DNA from: Chthoniobacteraceae bacterium
GTDB taxonomy: Bacteria > Verrucomicrobiota > Verrucomicrobiia > Chthoniobacterales > Chthoniobacteraceae
Direction: 5' to 3'
Length of the DNA stretch: 64,000 nt
Assembly (NCBI GenBank): GCA_028293625.1
Contig: JAQGOL010000009.1
Location: 170,434 to 234,433 of the forward strand
Position 1 is the stretch's first letter. Each line of letters begins with the position of its first letter. This document shows positions 35,787 to 44,779 of the stretch, one piece after another. Position numbers and translations under genes: made by a program. Under the pieces are notes generated by a model that was not told the DNA's origin, did not search any database, and worked only from the letters and a program-made list of their open reading frames with translations.

Positions 35787-36602
35787 TCAATGAGGCGGGC
35801 TGAATGCGCCGAAAAGGCGCGTGAAGTTTTGCTTCACCTGCGTGACGAGCGCTTTGAGCGGCATGCCGCGGATCTCGGCCAGACCTGCATACGCGACCTC
35901 AATGTTTGCCGGATGATTCAGCAGCTTGCCGTCCGCCCCGCAGATCGGGTGCGCGTTGCGTTCGTCAGGCGGCGCCATATCGGGCGCATCAGTTTCAACC
36001 AGGAGCCGTTCGATGGGGAGACGGGCAAAAAGCGCGCGTTGTTTCTCTTTTCGAGAATGGAGAAAATAAGGGGAGAACGAGAAATAAGCGCCTTTTCCGG
36101 CGAACCCTTCCACCATTTCTTCAGGCCCGCCGTAAGCGTGCAGAAGGAAACCGCGCTTCGGGAGCGGATGCGTTCGCAAAATGTCCCAAAGGCCGCCCCA
36201 CGCTTTTAAGCAATGAATGGAAGCCGGCAGATTGCGTTCAGCGGCGAGATTGAGCTGCCATTCAAACGCTTTCCGTTGCGCGGTAAAATCGTGCGGCTCA
36301 ATCCAACGATCCAGCCCGATCTCGCCGACGCCGGCACCGGGATGGGAGTCGAGAAAACCCAACAGCGTTTTTTGCCAATTCGCGGAACAATCCGGAACAT
36401 GCCAGGGATGCAGTCCAAAGGAGGCGATCATGGAGGGGTGGGCATTGACTAAGGCAGCCACCGCCGGCCAATCGCTTTCCCGGGTGCCGTTCACCACGCA
36501 GCACGTGACGCCGAGCTGAGCCAGGCTCTTGCAAATCAATTCACGCTGTGGGGCGAGCCGCTCGTCATGAAGATGATTGTGCGCATCGCAGAAAGGGCTC
36601 AC
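35787..36602 (-). CDS. TatD-family metal-dependent hydrolase
   Basis: A 271-residue TIM-barrel hydrolase. Metal ligands are visible: HNHLHD near the N-terminus, Glu in GEIGLDRWI, His in ASIHCLKAWGG, His in LLHAYGGP and Asp in LLVETDAPDM. TatD proteins have Mg-dependent DNase or related activity. It is coupled to the sufE-like gene by an ATGA overlap and converges with tcdA. Confidence 0.9.
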   Translation of the reverse strand: MSPFCDAHNHLHDERLAPQRELICKSLAQLGVTCCVVNGTRESDWPAVAALVNAHPSMIASFGLHPWHVPDCSANWQKTLLGFLDSHPGAGVGEIGLDRWIEPHDFTAQRKAFEWQLNLAAERNLPASIHCLKAWGGLWDILRTHPLPKRGFLLHAYGGPEEMVEGFAGKGAYFSFSPYFLHSRKEKQRALFARLPIERLLVETDAPDMAPPDERNAHPICGADGKLLNHPANIEVAYAGLAEIRGMPLKALVTQVKQNFTRLFGAFSPPH

Positions 36603-37009
36603 AGGGCACGCGCGGCAAAGTCGCGGATGGCGCGATGCACCTGGTCAAGCCCATGCCGGCGGGTCGGCGAGAGATGATCGGTGAGGTGGAGTACATCGAG
36701 AATGTTCGCTTCCTGGGTCATAATCTCCTCAGGGGTGGAGTCATCGTAGACCTCGCAAATCAGGGAGGCGAGTCCGCGCACCAGCGTTGAGTCGGCATCA
36801 CTCCGAAAGCGGCACCGTTCGTTTTCCATCGCCGCGACAATCCAAACCCGGGAGACGCAACCCTGGATGCGGTTCGATTCAACGCGCTCGGACTCGTTTA
36901 AAGGAGGCAGTTTACGGACCCGGTCAACGACAGCGGCGAGGCGTTCCTGATTATCCTCGATCAGGCTCAGGCGCTTGGTGATATGAAGTTGGGTTTGCAG
37001 GACGCTCAT
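36599..37009 (-). CDS. SufE-family sulfur acceptor protein
   Basis: A 136-residue SufE/CsdE-like protein. The active Cys is in RIQGCVSRVWIVA, the expected position, and HLSPTRRHGLDQVHRAIRD is the conserved C-terminal helix. It accepts persulphide sulphur from a cysteine desulphurase. The ATG at 37009 is preferred; another ATG at 37024 would add five residues. No desulphurase gene is near. Because tcdA is opposite, it could serve the CsdA-like route, but a Suf role is just as likely. Confidence 0.9.
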   Translation of the reverse strand: MSVLQTQLHITKRLSLIEDNQERLAAVVDRVRKLPPLNESERVESNRIQGCVSRVWIVAAMENERCRFRSDADSTLVRGLASLICEVYDDSTPEEIMTQEANILDVLHLTDHLSPTRRHGLDQVHRAIRDFAARAL

Positions 37010-37133
37010 GGGGATCTTCTGCATTGCCAAAGTGTGCAAGGCAACACACGGATGGCCAAAGCGAGCGCCCTTAGGCTTCAACAAGGCCATCTCCCATTCT
37101 CATCGCGCTTTCAACCCGGCGCACCACAGCTGA

Positions 37134-38150
37134 CTACATGGTGCGTCCCATTGCGTTCAGCAACGGTTTGAGTCCTTCCATCAGCTGGCCAAAGCCTTTG
37201 AAATCGACTTGTTGTTGCCCGTCGCTCAGCGCTTCCGCCGGATTCGGGTGGACTTCAATCAGCAGTCCATCCGCTCCCATCGCCACCGCGCCGCCACAAA
37301 GCGCCCGGACAAGATCGGCGCGCCCGCAACCCTGGCTCGGATCAATAATCACCGGCAAATGCGATTCCTTCTTAATGATCGCCACCGCCGCCAGATCGAG
37401 CGTGTTGCGGGTGTAGGTCTCAAAGGTCCGGATGCCGCGTTCGCAGAAAATGACGTTGGGATTGCCGTGCGCAAGAATGTACTCAGCCGCGAGCAGCCAC
37501 TCGTCAATGCGCTCACTCAGGCCGCGTTTGAGCAGAACCGGTTTTCCGCTGCGGGCGCATTCAATCAGCAGTTGGTAATTCTGCGAGTTGCGCGCGCCGA
37601 CCTGAAGAATATCAGCCGTTTTGGAGACGTGTTCGACGTGATTTTCGCTCAGGACCTCCGTGATGATTTTAAGGCCGGTTTCCTCCTTGGCGACTTGAAG
37701 CAGGCGCAATCCTTCTTTTCCCAAACCTTGAAACTCATAGGGCGACGTGCGCGGTTTGTAAGCTCCGCCGCGCAGGATCGTCGCCCCGGCTGCCTTGACC
37801 GCGCGTGCCGTGCTCAGAAGCTGCTCCTCGCTCTCCACCGAGCATGGTCCTGCCATGACACAGAATTTGCCGCCGCCGATTTCCACTCCATCCACATTGA
37901 CGATCGAGCTGTTGGGAATCGACTCGCGACTCACCAGTTTGTAGCGTTTCTGCACCGGCATGACTTTTTCCACCTGGGAAAGAAAACTGAGCGATTCAAG
38001 AGTGTGATGGGTGCGCTCGTCGCCGATGGCGGCCACGATGGTCTGCTCGGTCCCGAAGATGGGCCGTGGATCGTAGCCGAGCCGTTTCACTTCTTCGATG
38101 ACCTCATCAACTTTATCACGAGGCGTATTGGGGCGGATGACGACGATCAT
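37134..38150 (-). CDS. aroF: 3-deoxy-7-phosphoheptulonate synthase (DAHP synthase, AroA type)
   Basis: A 338-residue enzyme that joins phosphoenolpyruvate and erythrose 4-phosphate, the first step of aromatic amino acid synthesis. A ferredoxin-like N-terminal domain (about residues 1-70) precedes the barrel, as in the Thermotoga and Bacillus enzymes. The barrel has [44 protein letters not shown] and [10 protein letters not shown]. The N-terminal domain normally gives feedback inhibition by Tyr or Phe. ATG 38150 ([16 protein letters not shown]) is the family start. Confidence 0.94.
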   Translation of the reverse strand: MIVVIRPNTPRDKVDEVIEEVKRLGYDPRPIFGTEQTIVAAIGDERTHHTLESLSFLSQVEKVMPVQKRYKLVSRESIPNSSIVNVDGVEIGGGKFCVMAGPCSVESEEQLLSTARAVKAAGATILRGGAYKPRTSPYEFQGLGKEGLRLLQVAKEETGLKIITEVLSENHVEHVSKTADILQVGARNSQNYQLLIECARSGKPVLLKRGLSERIDEWLLAAEYILAHGNPNVIFCERGIRTFETYTRNTLDLAAVAIIKKESHLPVIIDPSQGCGRADLVRALCGGAVAMGADGLLIEVHPNPAEALSDGQQQVDFKGFGQLMEGLKPLLNAMGRTM

Positions 38151-38272
38151 TTGGACAAATTTGGGTTTGTGAGTTGGGCCTTTGGCAATAGCGTAACACT
38201 GGGTGGCGTGCCTGAAATGGTCGGCAAGTTTGGCACTCTCCCCACAACCCTCAATCCTCAACTTCATTTAAA

Positions 38273-39349
38273 GTGCAAGATTTTACAGGCGGCGGCATTC
38301 ATGCGCTTCCCTCCCAGCGCGGTTCCTCGGGCGATCCGGAAATTGATCGGCGAATCCGGGAACTGGTGGCAGACTGGGGATGCGCTCATTCGTGTGAGCT
38401 CATTGAACAGCTGGTCATCAGCGCTTTGAAGATGGCCCGCGATCAGATCAGCCCCGCTGATCTTAAGCTTTTCAACCGTTCTTTAAATGAAATGCGATAT
38501 GCCGCCCGCGTTTTTGCTCCTTTTCGGCACAAGCGCAAAGTGGTGGTTTTCGGCAGCGCCCGCACGCTGCCAACTGAACCCGAGGCGATTGAGGCGGAAT
38601 CGTTCGCGCGAAAGATGCGCGACGCCGGTTACATGATCATTACCGGAGGCGGTGAAGGAATCATGGGAGCGGCGCAGCGGGGCGCGGGGCGCGAGTCGAG
38701 TTTTGGGCTTAATATCCGGCTGCCTTTTGAGCAGCGTGCCAACGAGGTCATTCACGGCGACGCCAAGCTGATTAATTTCAATTATTTCTTTACCCGAAAA
38801 CTCAATTTCGTGAAGGAAACCCACGCCGTCGCGCTGTTCCCCGGCGGCTTCGGCACGCTGGATGAAGGCTTTGAAGTGCTCACTCTCATGCAGACCGGCA
38901 AGGCACGGATTCTTCCTGTTGTTCTCGTCGACAAACCCGGCGGCCGCTATTGGGAAACCTGGTTTAAGTTCATGTGCGAGGATCTCCTCAAACTCGGACT
39001 CGTTTCAGCCGAAGACTTCCATTTTTTCAAAATGGCGCGCGATGTCGACGAAGCCGTCGCTGAGATCGAGCGTTTTTACCGGAACTTCCGCTCCTACCGC
39101 TGGGTGGGAAATCGGCTCGTGTTCCGGTTGGAGAAAAAGCTGACCACGGCCGCGGTGGAAACGCTTAAAACGGAGTTTACCGACTTGCTGAAAGGCAATC
39201 CATTCGTGCAGTCAGGCCCGTTGCCCGAGGAACAAAATGAGCCCGATCTCGCTGGTTTGCCGCGGCTCGTTTTTGTCCCCGAGCGCAGGAACTTTGGCCG
39301 GCTGCGCAAGTTGATTGACGCTGTGAACGACGCGGAGACCGAGGAATAG
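38273..39349 (+). CDS. LOG-family (lysine-decarboxylase-like) nucleotide 5'-monophosphate phosphoribohydrolase-like protein
   Basis: A 358-residue Rossmann-like protein. The LOG signature PGGFGTLDEGFEVLTLMQTG and ITGGGEGIMGAAQRGA are clear. Such proteins release bases from nucleoside monophosphates, in plants giving cytokinins. It is longer than the usual 190-220 residues, with extra N-terminal (about 75) and C-terminal (about 90) segments, as in the TIGR00730-like proteins of several bacteria. It starts with GTG, 122 bases from the divergent DAHP synthase gene. Confidence 0.85.
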   Translation: MQDFTGGGIHALPSQRGSSGDPEIDRRIRELVADWGCAHSCELIEQLVISALKMARDQISPADLKLFNRSLNEMRYAARVFAPFRHKRKVVVFGSARTLPTEPEAIEAESFARKMRDAGYMIITGGGEGIMGAAQRGAGRESSFGLNIRLPFEQRANEVIHGDAKLINFNYFFTRKLNFVKETHAVALFPGGFGTLDEGFEVLTLMQTGKARILPVVLVDKPGGRYWETWFKFMCEDLLKLGLVSAEDFHFFKMARDVDEAVAEIERFYRNFRSYRWVGNRLVFRLEKKLTTAAVETLKTEFTDLLKGNPFVQSGPLPEEQNEPDLAGLPRLVFVPERRNFGRLRKLIDAVNDAETEE

Positions 39350-39357
39350 CCTGCCGT

Positions 39358-39624
39358 CTACGCGGCGGCCCGTTGCGAGAGGATGTAGTCGTGAATGGAG
39401 TTGACGGTTGCCAGTGCTTCGCGCGCGGTTTCCGAGTTGGGAACCGTGACGCCAAAGTTTTTCTCCATTGAAACCACCAGTTCAAGCGCGTCGATGGAAT
39501 CAAGGCCGAGTCCGTCGGGGCCAAAAAGCGGCATGTCGTCCCGGATCTCCTCCTTGGAGACTTTGAGCATCAAATTTTCAACCATCATCGCTTTGATGGT
39601 TTCGCGCAGGTTTGGGTCGGACAT
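39358..39624 (-). CDS. Acyl carrier protein
   Basis: An 88-residue ACP. The phosphopantetheine serine is in GLGLDSIDALELVVSME, with the usual helix following. Helix sequence and the C-terminal SIHDYILSQRAAA differ from housekeeping AcpP, so this may serve a special pathway. No fatty-acid synthase genes are next to it except an SDR 540 bases away on the other strand. Converges with the LOG gene, eight bases apart. Confidence 0.9.
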   Translation of the reverse strand: MSDPNLRETIKAMMVENLMLKVSKEEIRDDMPLFGPDGLGLDSIDALELVVSMEKNFGVTVPNSETAREALATVNSIHDYILSQRAAA

Positions 39625-39645
39625 GGGGGGGCGATGTTCTGTTTT

Positions 39646-39667
39646 AAAGTCTTAGGCGCAAGACTTT
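39646..39667 (-). terminator. Hairpin upstream of the acyl carrier protein gene
   Basis: AAAGTCTT / AAGACTTT, 8-bp stem with 6-base loop AGGCGC. It lies between the small PEP-CTERM gene and acp on the minus strand and may be a second terminator or part of the acp leader. Confidence 0.3.
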
Positions 39668-39707
39668 TCGCCCCGATGTGCTTGCCGGGCCTTCAGGCAC
39701 GATTGAA

Positions 39708-39724
39708 GGCGGGGATTGCCCGCC
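39708..39724 (-). terminator. Hairpin after the PEP-CTERM gene
   Basis: GGCGGG / CCCGCC with a 5-base loop, 7 bases beyond the stop at 39731. No T-run. Probable end of the small transcript. Confidence 0.35.
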
Positions 39725-39730
39725 GCAATC

Positions 39731-40000
39731 TCAGCGACTCTTGCGCCGAAACCGCTGTAAACCGATCAACCCGCCAATCCCGCTTGCCAGCGTCAGCCAT
39801 GTGCTCGGCTCGGGAATCGGCCTCAGGACAAAATCGTCAGCGAGCGAGTGAACCGCAGAGACCTCAGCGGCATGCTGCTGCTTTTCCAAATCGGAGGCCA
39901 CGGCGGGATGGGCAAGAGTTGCCATTCCAATCATCACAAACGCGCATGCGCGCGAGAGGAACGGGCGCAAGGCAGAAGAAGGGGTGCGAGGCGTTCTCAT
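39731..40000 (-). CDS. Very small PEP-CTERM sorting-signal protein
   Basis: An 89-residue protein: a signal peptide (SRACAFVMIGMATLAHPAVA, residues about 17-36), about 25 residues (SDLEKQQHAAEVSAVHSLAD) and then a complete PEP-CTERM domain, PIPEPSTWLTLASGIGGLIG followed by LQRFRRKSR. This is recognised by an exosortase that anchors or releases proteins at the outer surface, linked to exopolysaccharide formation. The start at 40000 gives exactly this layout. The exosortase itself is not in the window. With almost no mature part, it may be a peptide substrate or a surface signal. See findings. Confidence 0.82.
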   Translation of the reverse strand: MRTPRTPSSALRPFLSRACAFVMIGMATLAHPAVASDLEKQQHAAEVSAVHSLADDFVLRPIPEPSTWLTLASGIGGLIGLQRFRRKSR

Positions 40001-40109
40001 GGAGGGACAAAGGGGGGCGGGTTGGCAGCCGGAAGCGCCAGTGCCCAGAATACAACGTGTCTCCCGGAACACAGCAAGGCCTCTTTTATCGAATTTGAAT
40101 ATTTTATCC

Positions 40110-40129
40110 CCGGGCGCTCCCGGCTTTTT
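40110..40129 (+). terminator. Terminator-like hairpin before the SDR gene
   Basis: CCGGG-CGCT-CCCGG followed by five Ts, 38 bases ahead of the SDR start. As no gene precedes it on this strand, it could be an attenuator in the leader, or end a transcript read against the PEP-CTERM gene. Confidence 0.3.
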
Positions 40130-40166
40130 CTCTTTCCGTTTTTTATCATGCTGCTTGATTCGGCGC

Positions 40167-40931
40167 ATGTTCTCCCTTGATGGAAAAATCGCGCTCGTCA
40201 CCGGCGCCGGTTCAGGCATTGGCGCAGCAATCGCGGCGACTTTCGCACGAGCCGGAGCCCGGGTCTTTGTATCCGACCGGGACCCGGTCACCGGAAGCGC
40301 GGTGGTTGATAAAATCGTTGAAGCCGGGGGCCATGCGGAGTTTTTGCCCCTCGATATTGGCGATGAATCGCAGTGTGCCGAAGTGGCCCGAAAAGTGATC
40401 GAGGTCGCCGGACATTTGGACATTCTTGTCAATAACGCCGGGATCGGGCATGTCGGGACGATGGCGACCACGTCGGGAGCCGACATGGATCGAATTTACG
40501 CCGTCAATACGCGGGGGACCTTTAACGTAACCAAAGCGTTTTTTCCTTCAATGATCGCCCGCAGTCATGGCGTGGTGGTCAATATCGCTTCGATTGCAGG
40601 GGTGATTGGAATGCGTGACCGGCTTGCGTATACGGTGAGCAAACACGCCATTGTCGGACTGACCCGCGCCATGGCGCTTGATCACGCCCGCGACGGCATC
40701 CGAATCAACGCCATCTGCCCGGGCCGTGTGCAAACGCCGTGGGTGACCCAGCGCCTGACCGAGTATCCCGATCCCAAAGCGGCTTATGAGGAAATGTGCA
40801 GCTCCCAGCCAATGGGGCGCATGGGACAACCCGAGGAGATTGCGGCCGCCGCCCTTTATCTGGCCAGCGATGAGGCTGCGTTTGTAACCGGCGCCACCCT
40901 CACTCCCGATGGCGGCTGGAGTGCAGGCTAG
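40167..40931 (+). CDS. Short-chain dehydrogenase/reductase
   Basis: A 254-residue classical SDR. It has the dinucleotide loop TGAGSGIG, the NNAG motif, active-site Ser in VNIASIAGV and the YTVSK Tyr-Lys pair, and ends in GATLTPDGGWSAG. Asp in FVSDRDP at the end of strand 2 suggests NAD(H) as cofactor. The substrate is unknown. ATG 40167 is the family start; upstream codons in frame fall within the PEP-CTERM region on the other strand. Confidence 0.88.
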   Translation: MFSLDGKIALVTGAGSGIGAAIAATFARAGARVFVSDRDPVTGSAVVDKIVEAGGHAEFLPLDIGDESQCAEVARKVIEVAGHLDILVNNAGIGHVGTMATTSGADMDRIYAVNTRGTFNVTKAFFPSMIARSHGVVVNIASIAGVIGMRDRLAYTVSKHAIVGLTRAMALDHARDGIRINAICPGRVQTPWVTQRLTEYPDPKAAYEEMCSSQPMGRMGQPEEIAAAALYLASDEAAFVTGATLTPDGGWSAG

Positions 40932-41015
40932 AATTGCAAACCAGGCTCGTCCGCCAAAACAGATGACTCTTCCGATATCGGTGGCGCATCCGGTAATTTT
41001 TCTTACGGTGCCGCC

Positions 41016-42560
41016 ATGAAGTTGCCGCCCCTTTTGGTGCTTTGCGCGTTGTTGTCGTCGTCAAATGCCGAACGCATCAATCATGAAGGACGCATCCTTG
41101 GACCGGCGCCCTTGGTCACGGCGCCCGTTCTTTTTAATACTGCGCAAGCCGATGCCGTCGTTGCCTCCATGCAAATCATGCCGAAGGAGAACCCGTGGAA
41201 CGAGGACATCTCCCGGCGACCGCTCCTGGCAAATTCCGCCGCCATGATGGCGCAGATCACGGCCGACCTGAGCGCGAGTCGCCGGACGCTGCGGCCGTTT
41301 TTTGAAATGAACTACGTGCTGGTGCCTGACACGCAACCTCTCCAGCCGGTCACCTTTTTTAATTATCCGGACGAATCGGATCTCAATGGCGGGGTCTCGC
41401 CCGTTGGCCGTTACCCCATTCCTGCGAATCTGCCGGTGGAAACGTGGCCAAGTCAGACCGGCGCCCTGACCCTTTCCCAATGGCAGCAGGATGCCGGCAA
41501 TGCCGGAGGCGACCGGCATGCGATCATCGTCGCGCCCGGCACGGGAAAACTGTGGGAGACCTGGCTGACGAAACTTTCCGGAAGCGCATGGCAAGCGTCC
41601 AACGGCGCCGTCTTTAACCTCAATTCCAATGCACTCCGGCCTGCTGGCTGGACTTCGGGCGACGCGGCCGGTTTGCCGATGTTCCCGGCACTGGTGCGTT
41701 ATGACGAATGCCAGCGCGGTACCGTCGAACACGCATTGAGGCTGGTGGTAAAACGCACCCGGGTCGGCCCTGTTTATCCCGCCACGCACTCCGCTTCGGC
41801 CGGCAACACCACCAGCGCGGATATTCCGGCGATGGGTGAACGTCTGCGCCTCAATGCAGGCTTTGTCATTCCATCAACATGGACCCGGGAGGAAAAAGCC
41901 GTGCTCGGCGCGTTGAAAAAATACGGCGCCATCGTGGCGGATAACGGGGGATTCTTCTCGGTCTCAGTCTGCCCCGATAACCGGTTTGCCAGCGGCGTGT
42001 TTGATCATCTTTCCACGGTCTCGATTTCGAGTTTTGAAGTCATCAAGACAACGGGGCCGAATGAAGGACCTCGCTCGGCCGGCGCGCCTTTGGTCAATGC
42101 CGGCCAGGATCAGGTGGTCAAATTCGGCTCATCCGCCGCACTTCAAGCCGTCGTGACCGCAAGCAGCGTCACTAACCTTCAGTGGAAAATGAGTTCCAGC
42201 CCTGGCGCTGTCACCTTCAGCCAACCCGCGCTGGCGGCTACCTCCGTCTCATTCAGCATGCCGGGACACTATACGCTTTTGGTTAGTGCCGATGACGCGG
42301 TGCATGCGGTGGCTTACGACGCGGTGGTGGTCGATGTCGTATTCGCCATTGAGCCCCGGCGATCCGGCAATGATTGCCGGCTTCAGTTCCCGACGGTTTC
42401 CGGCCATATTTATCAAGTCGAATGGAGCACTGATATGGCTCCCGGCTCGTGGAACGTGCTGGCAGGCCCGCTTGCAGGAACTGGAGGCGTTTTGGAAGTG
42501 ATTGATTCCAATGTCCTTGGAAACGCCAGGCGGTTCTACCGGGCTGTTGTCATTCAATAG
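41016..42560 (+). CDS. Large secreted protein with PKD-like domain, function unknown
   Basis: A 514-residue protein with a signal peptide (MKLPPLLVLCALLSSSNA). Residues about 30-345 form an uncharacterised domain with PKENPWNEDISRRPLL, DRHAIIVAPGTGKLWETWL and an ALKKYGAIVADNGGFFSVSV segment; a similar layout is seen in secreted proteins of Planctomycetes and Verrucomicrobia. Then comes a PKD-like domain (about 355-440; VNAGQDQVVKFGSSAALQA) and a C-terminal beta domain of the type YQVEWSTDMAPGSWNVLAG, often found in verrucomicrobial outer proteins. No catalytic motif was recognised. It probably acts outside the cell, perhaps on polysaccharide. Confidence 0.72.
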   Translation: MKLPPLLVLCALLSSSNAERINHEGRILGPAPLVTAPVLFNTAQADAVVASMQIMPKENPWNEDISRRPLLANSAAMMAQITADLSASRRTLRPFFEMNYVLVPDTQPLQPVTFFNYPDESDLNGGVSPVGRYPIPANLPVETWPSQTGALTLSQWQQDAGNAGGDRHAIIVAPGTGKLWETWLTKLSGSAWQASNGAVFNLNSNALRPAGWTSGDAAGLPMFPALVRYDECQRGTVEHALRLVVKRTRVGPVYPATHSASAGNTTSADIPAMGERLRLNAGFVIPSTWTREEKAVLGALKKYGAIVADNGGFFSVSVCPDNRFASGVFDHLSTVSISSFEVIKTTGPNEGPRSAGAPLVNAGQDQVVKFGSSAALQAVVTASSVTNLQWKMSSSPGAVTFSQPALAATSVSFSMPGHYTLLVSADDAVHAVAYDAVVVDVVFAIEPRRSGNDCRLQFPTVSGHIYQVEWSTDMAPGSWNVLAGPLAGTGGVLEVIDSNVLGNARRFYRAVVIQ

Positions 42561-42749
42561 CAGGATCGCCAGCAACCGATCTTCACTTTGAGGGCGGAGT
42601 CGGCGCCTCATTCAATCCGAAGGAACGCTTCATGGCCGATAACGGCAAGCAATGTCGTAAAAGGAATTCCGGCCTGAACCTGAGCCGGGCTTCCTGCGTC
42701 AAAAAGTTGTTCACTCAAAGGCAAACACCCTCTTAGACTTTCCCATCTT

Positions 42750-43319
42750 ATGACTTCCCTCCGAAAGCTTTTTACCACCCTCGTTTTTGCCTCGGTCAGC
42801 CTTCTCTCCGCCCATGGCGACGATTTTACTCCCGAAGCAGGCTATATCTCTTTGTTTAATGGAAAGGATCTCAGCGGCTGGGGTTACCAGGGTGGCGCCC
42901 CGTTTGAAGGCAAAACCGAAAGTGTGGACGGCCGGTATTCGGCAAAGGACGGGATCCTGACGGTCAATCCCGGCAAAGGCCTTTCGCAGCTCTGGACCAC
43001 CCGCGAGTTTCCTAAAAATTTTCGTCTGAAGCTCGAATTCAGGGCTGCAGTCAATGCCGATAGCGGAATCTTCCTTCGCAAACCCCAACTCCAGTGCCGC
43101 GATTACCTGGTGGCGGGTCCCTATAAAGCGCTCAAAAACTACAAACCCCAGGAATGGAACCTGATCGAGGTGGTGGTCAAAGACAACGTTGCCCATTGCA
43201 CCTGCAACGGCGAGGTGCTCGAAGCCGCGCTGATGCTTCCGGTTACGGGCCCGATTGGATTGGAAGGCGACCGCGGACAGATGGATTACCGGCACATCCA
43301 ACTGCAGGAATTGAATTAA
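42750..43319 (+). CDS. Secreted DUF1080 (3-keto-disaccharide hydrolase-like) protein
   Basis: A 189-residue protein with a signal peptide ([17 protein letters not shown]). The mature part is a DUF1080 beta-sandwich: [14 protein letters not shown], then [10 protein letters not shown] and the C-terminal [19 protein letters not shown]. This family is greatly expanded in Verrucomicrobia and Planctomycetes and includes 3-keto-glycoside hydrolases, so cleavage of oxidised disaccharides is possible. The gene converges with the CBS kinase; the stop codons overlap through TTAA. Confidence 0.85.
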   Translation: MTSLRKLFTTLVFASVSLLSAHGDDFTPEAGYISLFNGKDLSGWGYQGGAPFEGKTESVDGRYSAKDGILTVNPGKGLSQLWTTREFPKNFRLKLEFRAAVNADSGIFLRKPQLQCRDYLVAGPYKALKNYKPQEWNLIEVVVKDNVAHCTCNGEVLEAALMLPVTGPIGLEGDRGQMDYRHIQLQELN

Positions 43320-44611
43320 GCTTTGCCGGCCCCGCTCAGCCGGCTCTGAAATGGTCGCGGCTCCGGAGCATTCATCACAGCGCCTTGAATGGTTTGTTTC
43401 TCAAAACTGAGCGTAAACCAAAATAGCGAGCCTTCCCCGGGCACGCTTTCAAAGCCGATCCGGCCGCCCATCTTTTCAACCAGATGCCGGGAGATGGCCA
43501 GGCCCAGGCCCGTTCCTCCAAACTTCCGCGTAGTGGAACAGTCGGCTTGGGTAAATGCCGTGAAAAGCCGCGGATGGACATCGGGCGCAATGCCGATGCC
43601 GGTGTCGCGCACTGAAAAATGCAGCGCCGTGTGGGTTTCGGTTTCCGAATGGAGGGAGACGCGAAGGGTGACTTCTCCCTCAAGGGTGAACTTGATGGCG
43701 TTGCCGAGCAGGTTGGTGAGGACCTGCCGCAACCTGCCCGGGTCGCCGCACAATGCGAGCGGGACATCAGGATCGATCGCGCCACGCAGAAGGATCGCCC
43801 CGGCCTGTGCGCGCGGTGTCAGCAAGGAAAGCACCCCGCTGATCGGCTCCCGCAGATTGAAATCAAGCGACTCAAAAGTGAGCAGGCCGGCCTCCACTTT
43901 TGAGAAATCGAGAATATCGTTGAGGATGCTCATAAGCGCATCTGCGCTTGTGGCGATCGTTTCGGCGAAATCGCGTTGCGTCTCGTCGAGCTCCATGTCG
44001 AGCAGGAGATGCACCATTCCAATGATCCCATTCATCGGGGTGCGGATTTCATGGCTCATATTTGCCAGGAACTCGCTTTTTGTGCGATTGGCGGCCTCGG
44101 CCAGCTCCTTGGCTTTTTTTAATTCGGCGTTCTTTTTCTTTAACGATTCACTTTGATCGGCGGCGAGATGCATCTGACGGCGGATCAGCCGCGACTGCTG
44201 CCGCACGAGCGTCGGCACCGGGATGATGCCAAGAAAAGCGCCGTGCGCATCCACGAGCGCGACATCGTGATGAAACTCGTCATCGCGCCGGGAAAGCGCC
44301 AGCTCAAGGACTTCAATCAACGGGGTGCCTTCAATCACGACCACCATTCCCGGCAGGAGATGATCCAGCAGGTTGTGCCGGGCATAAAGGGCAAAACCAA
44401 ACTGGCCGCTGAGCAATTGGCTGATCTGGGAACGCGATATCATCCCGACCATCCGTCCATTCTGGGTCACGCCAATAAACTCATGCGCGTGGTCGCGAAA
44501 GCTCTCATACGCGGTTTGAACCTTGATCGACGCCGGCAGAGCGGTGGAATGTCCGCAAAGGGAAACCAGGTCGGGACGATGGAGCGCGTCGATTTCGTTG
44601 TTTAGAATCAC
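43316..44611 (-). CDS. Cytoplasmic histidine kinase with N-terminal CBS pair
   Basis: A 431-residue kinase without membrane segments. Residues about 15-140 resemble a CBS pair ([19 protein letters not shown] and [18 protein letters not shown]), a nucleotide-binding module. A coiled coil (about 145-175) leads to HisKA with the acceptor His in [14 protein letters not shown]. HATPase_c follows, with [18 protein letters not shown] and [11 protein letters not shown]. No receiver domain and no response regulator are adjacent, so its partner is unknown. The CBS pair suggests sensing of adenine nucleotides or cyclic di-AMP-like ligands. Confidence 0.85.
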   Translation of the reverse strand: MILNNEIDALHRPDLVSLCGHSTALPASIKVQTAYESFRDHAHEFIGVTQNGRMVGMISRSQISQLLSGQFGFALYARHNLLDHLLPGMVVVIEGTPLIEVLELALSRRDDEFHHDVALVDAHGAFLGIIPVPTLVRQQSRLIRRQMHLAADQSESLKKKNAELKKAKELAEAANRTKSEFLANMSHEIRTPMNGIIGMVHLLLDMELDETQRDFAETIATSADALMSILNDILDFSKVEAGLLTFESLDFNLREPISGVLSLLTPRAQAGAILLRGAIDPDVPLALCGDPGRLRQVLTNLLGNAIKFTLEGEVTLRVSLHSETETHTALHFSVRDTGIGIAPDVHPRLFTAFTQADCSTTRKFGGTGLGLAISRHLVEKMGGRIGFESVPGEGSLFWFTLSFEKQTIQGAVMNAPEPRPFQSRLSGAGKA

Positions 44612-44779
44612 GATGCGAGTTTGGCGCAGGCGCCGGACCGGGCTGTGTGAACTTTCGTTACGATCGCGCGTCTTTTCGTCACCGATTGGGTCGCGCGAGC
44701 TGCGTTTCCTACATCGGTTCCATCTGCGGCTGGCACGATTGACGCCACAAACCCGATCGTGGTATGGGCTGGCGCTGTC

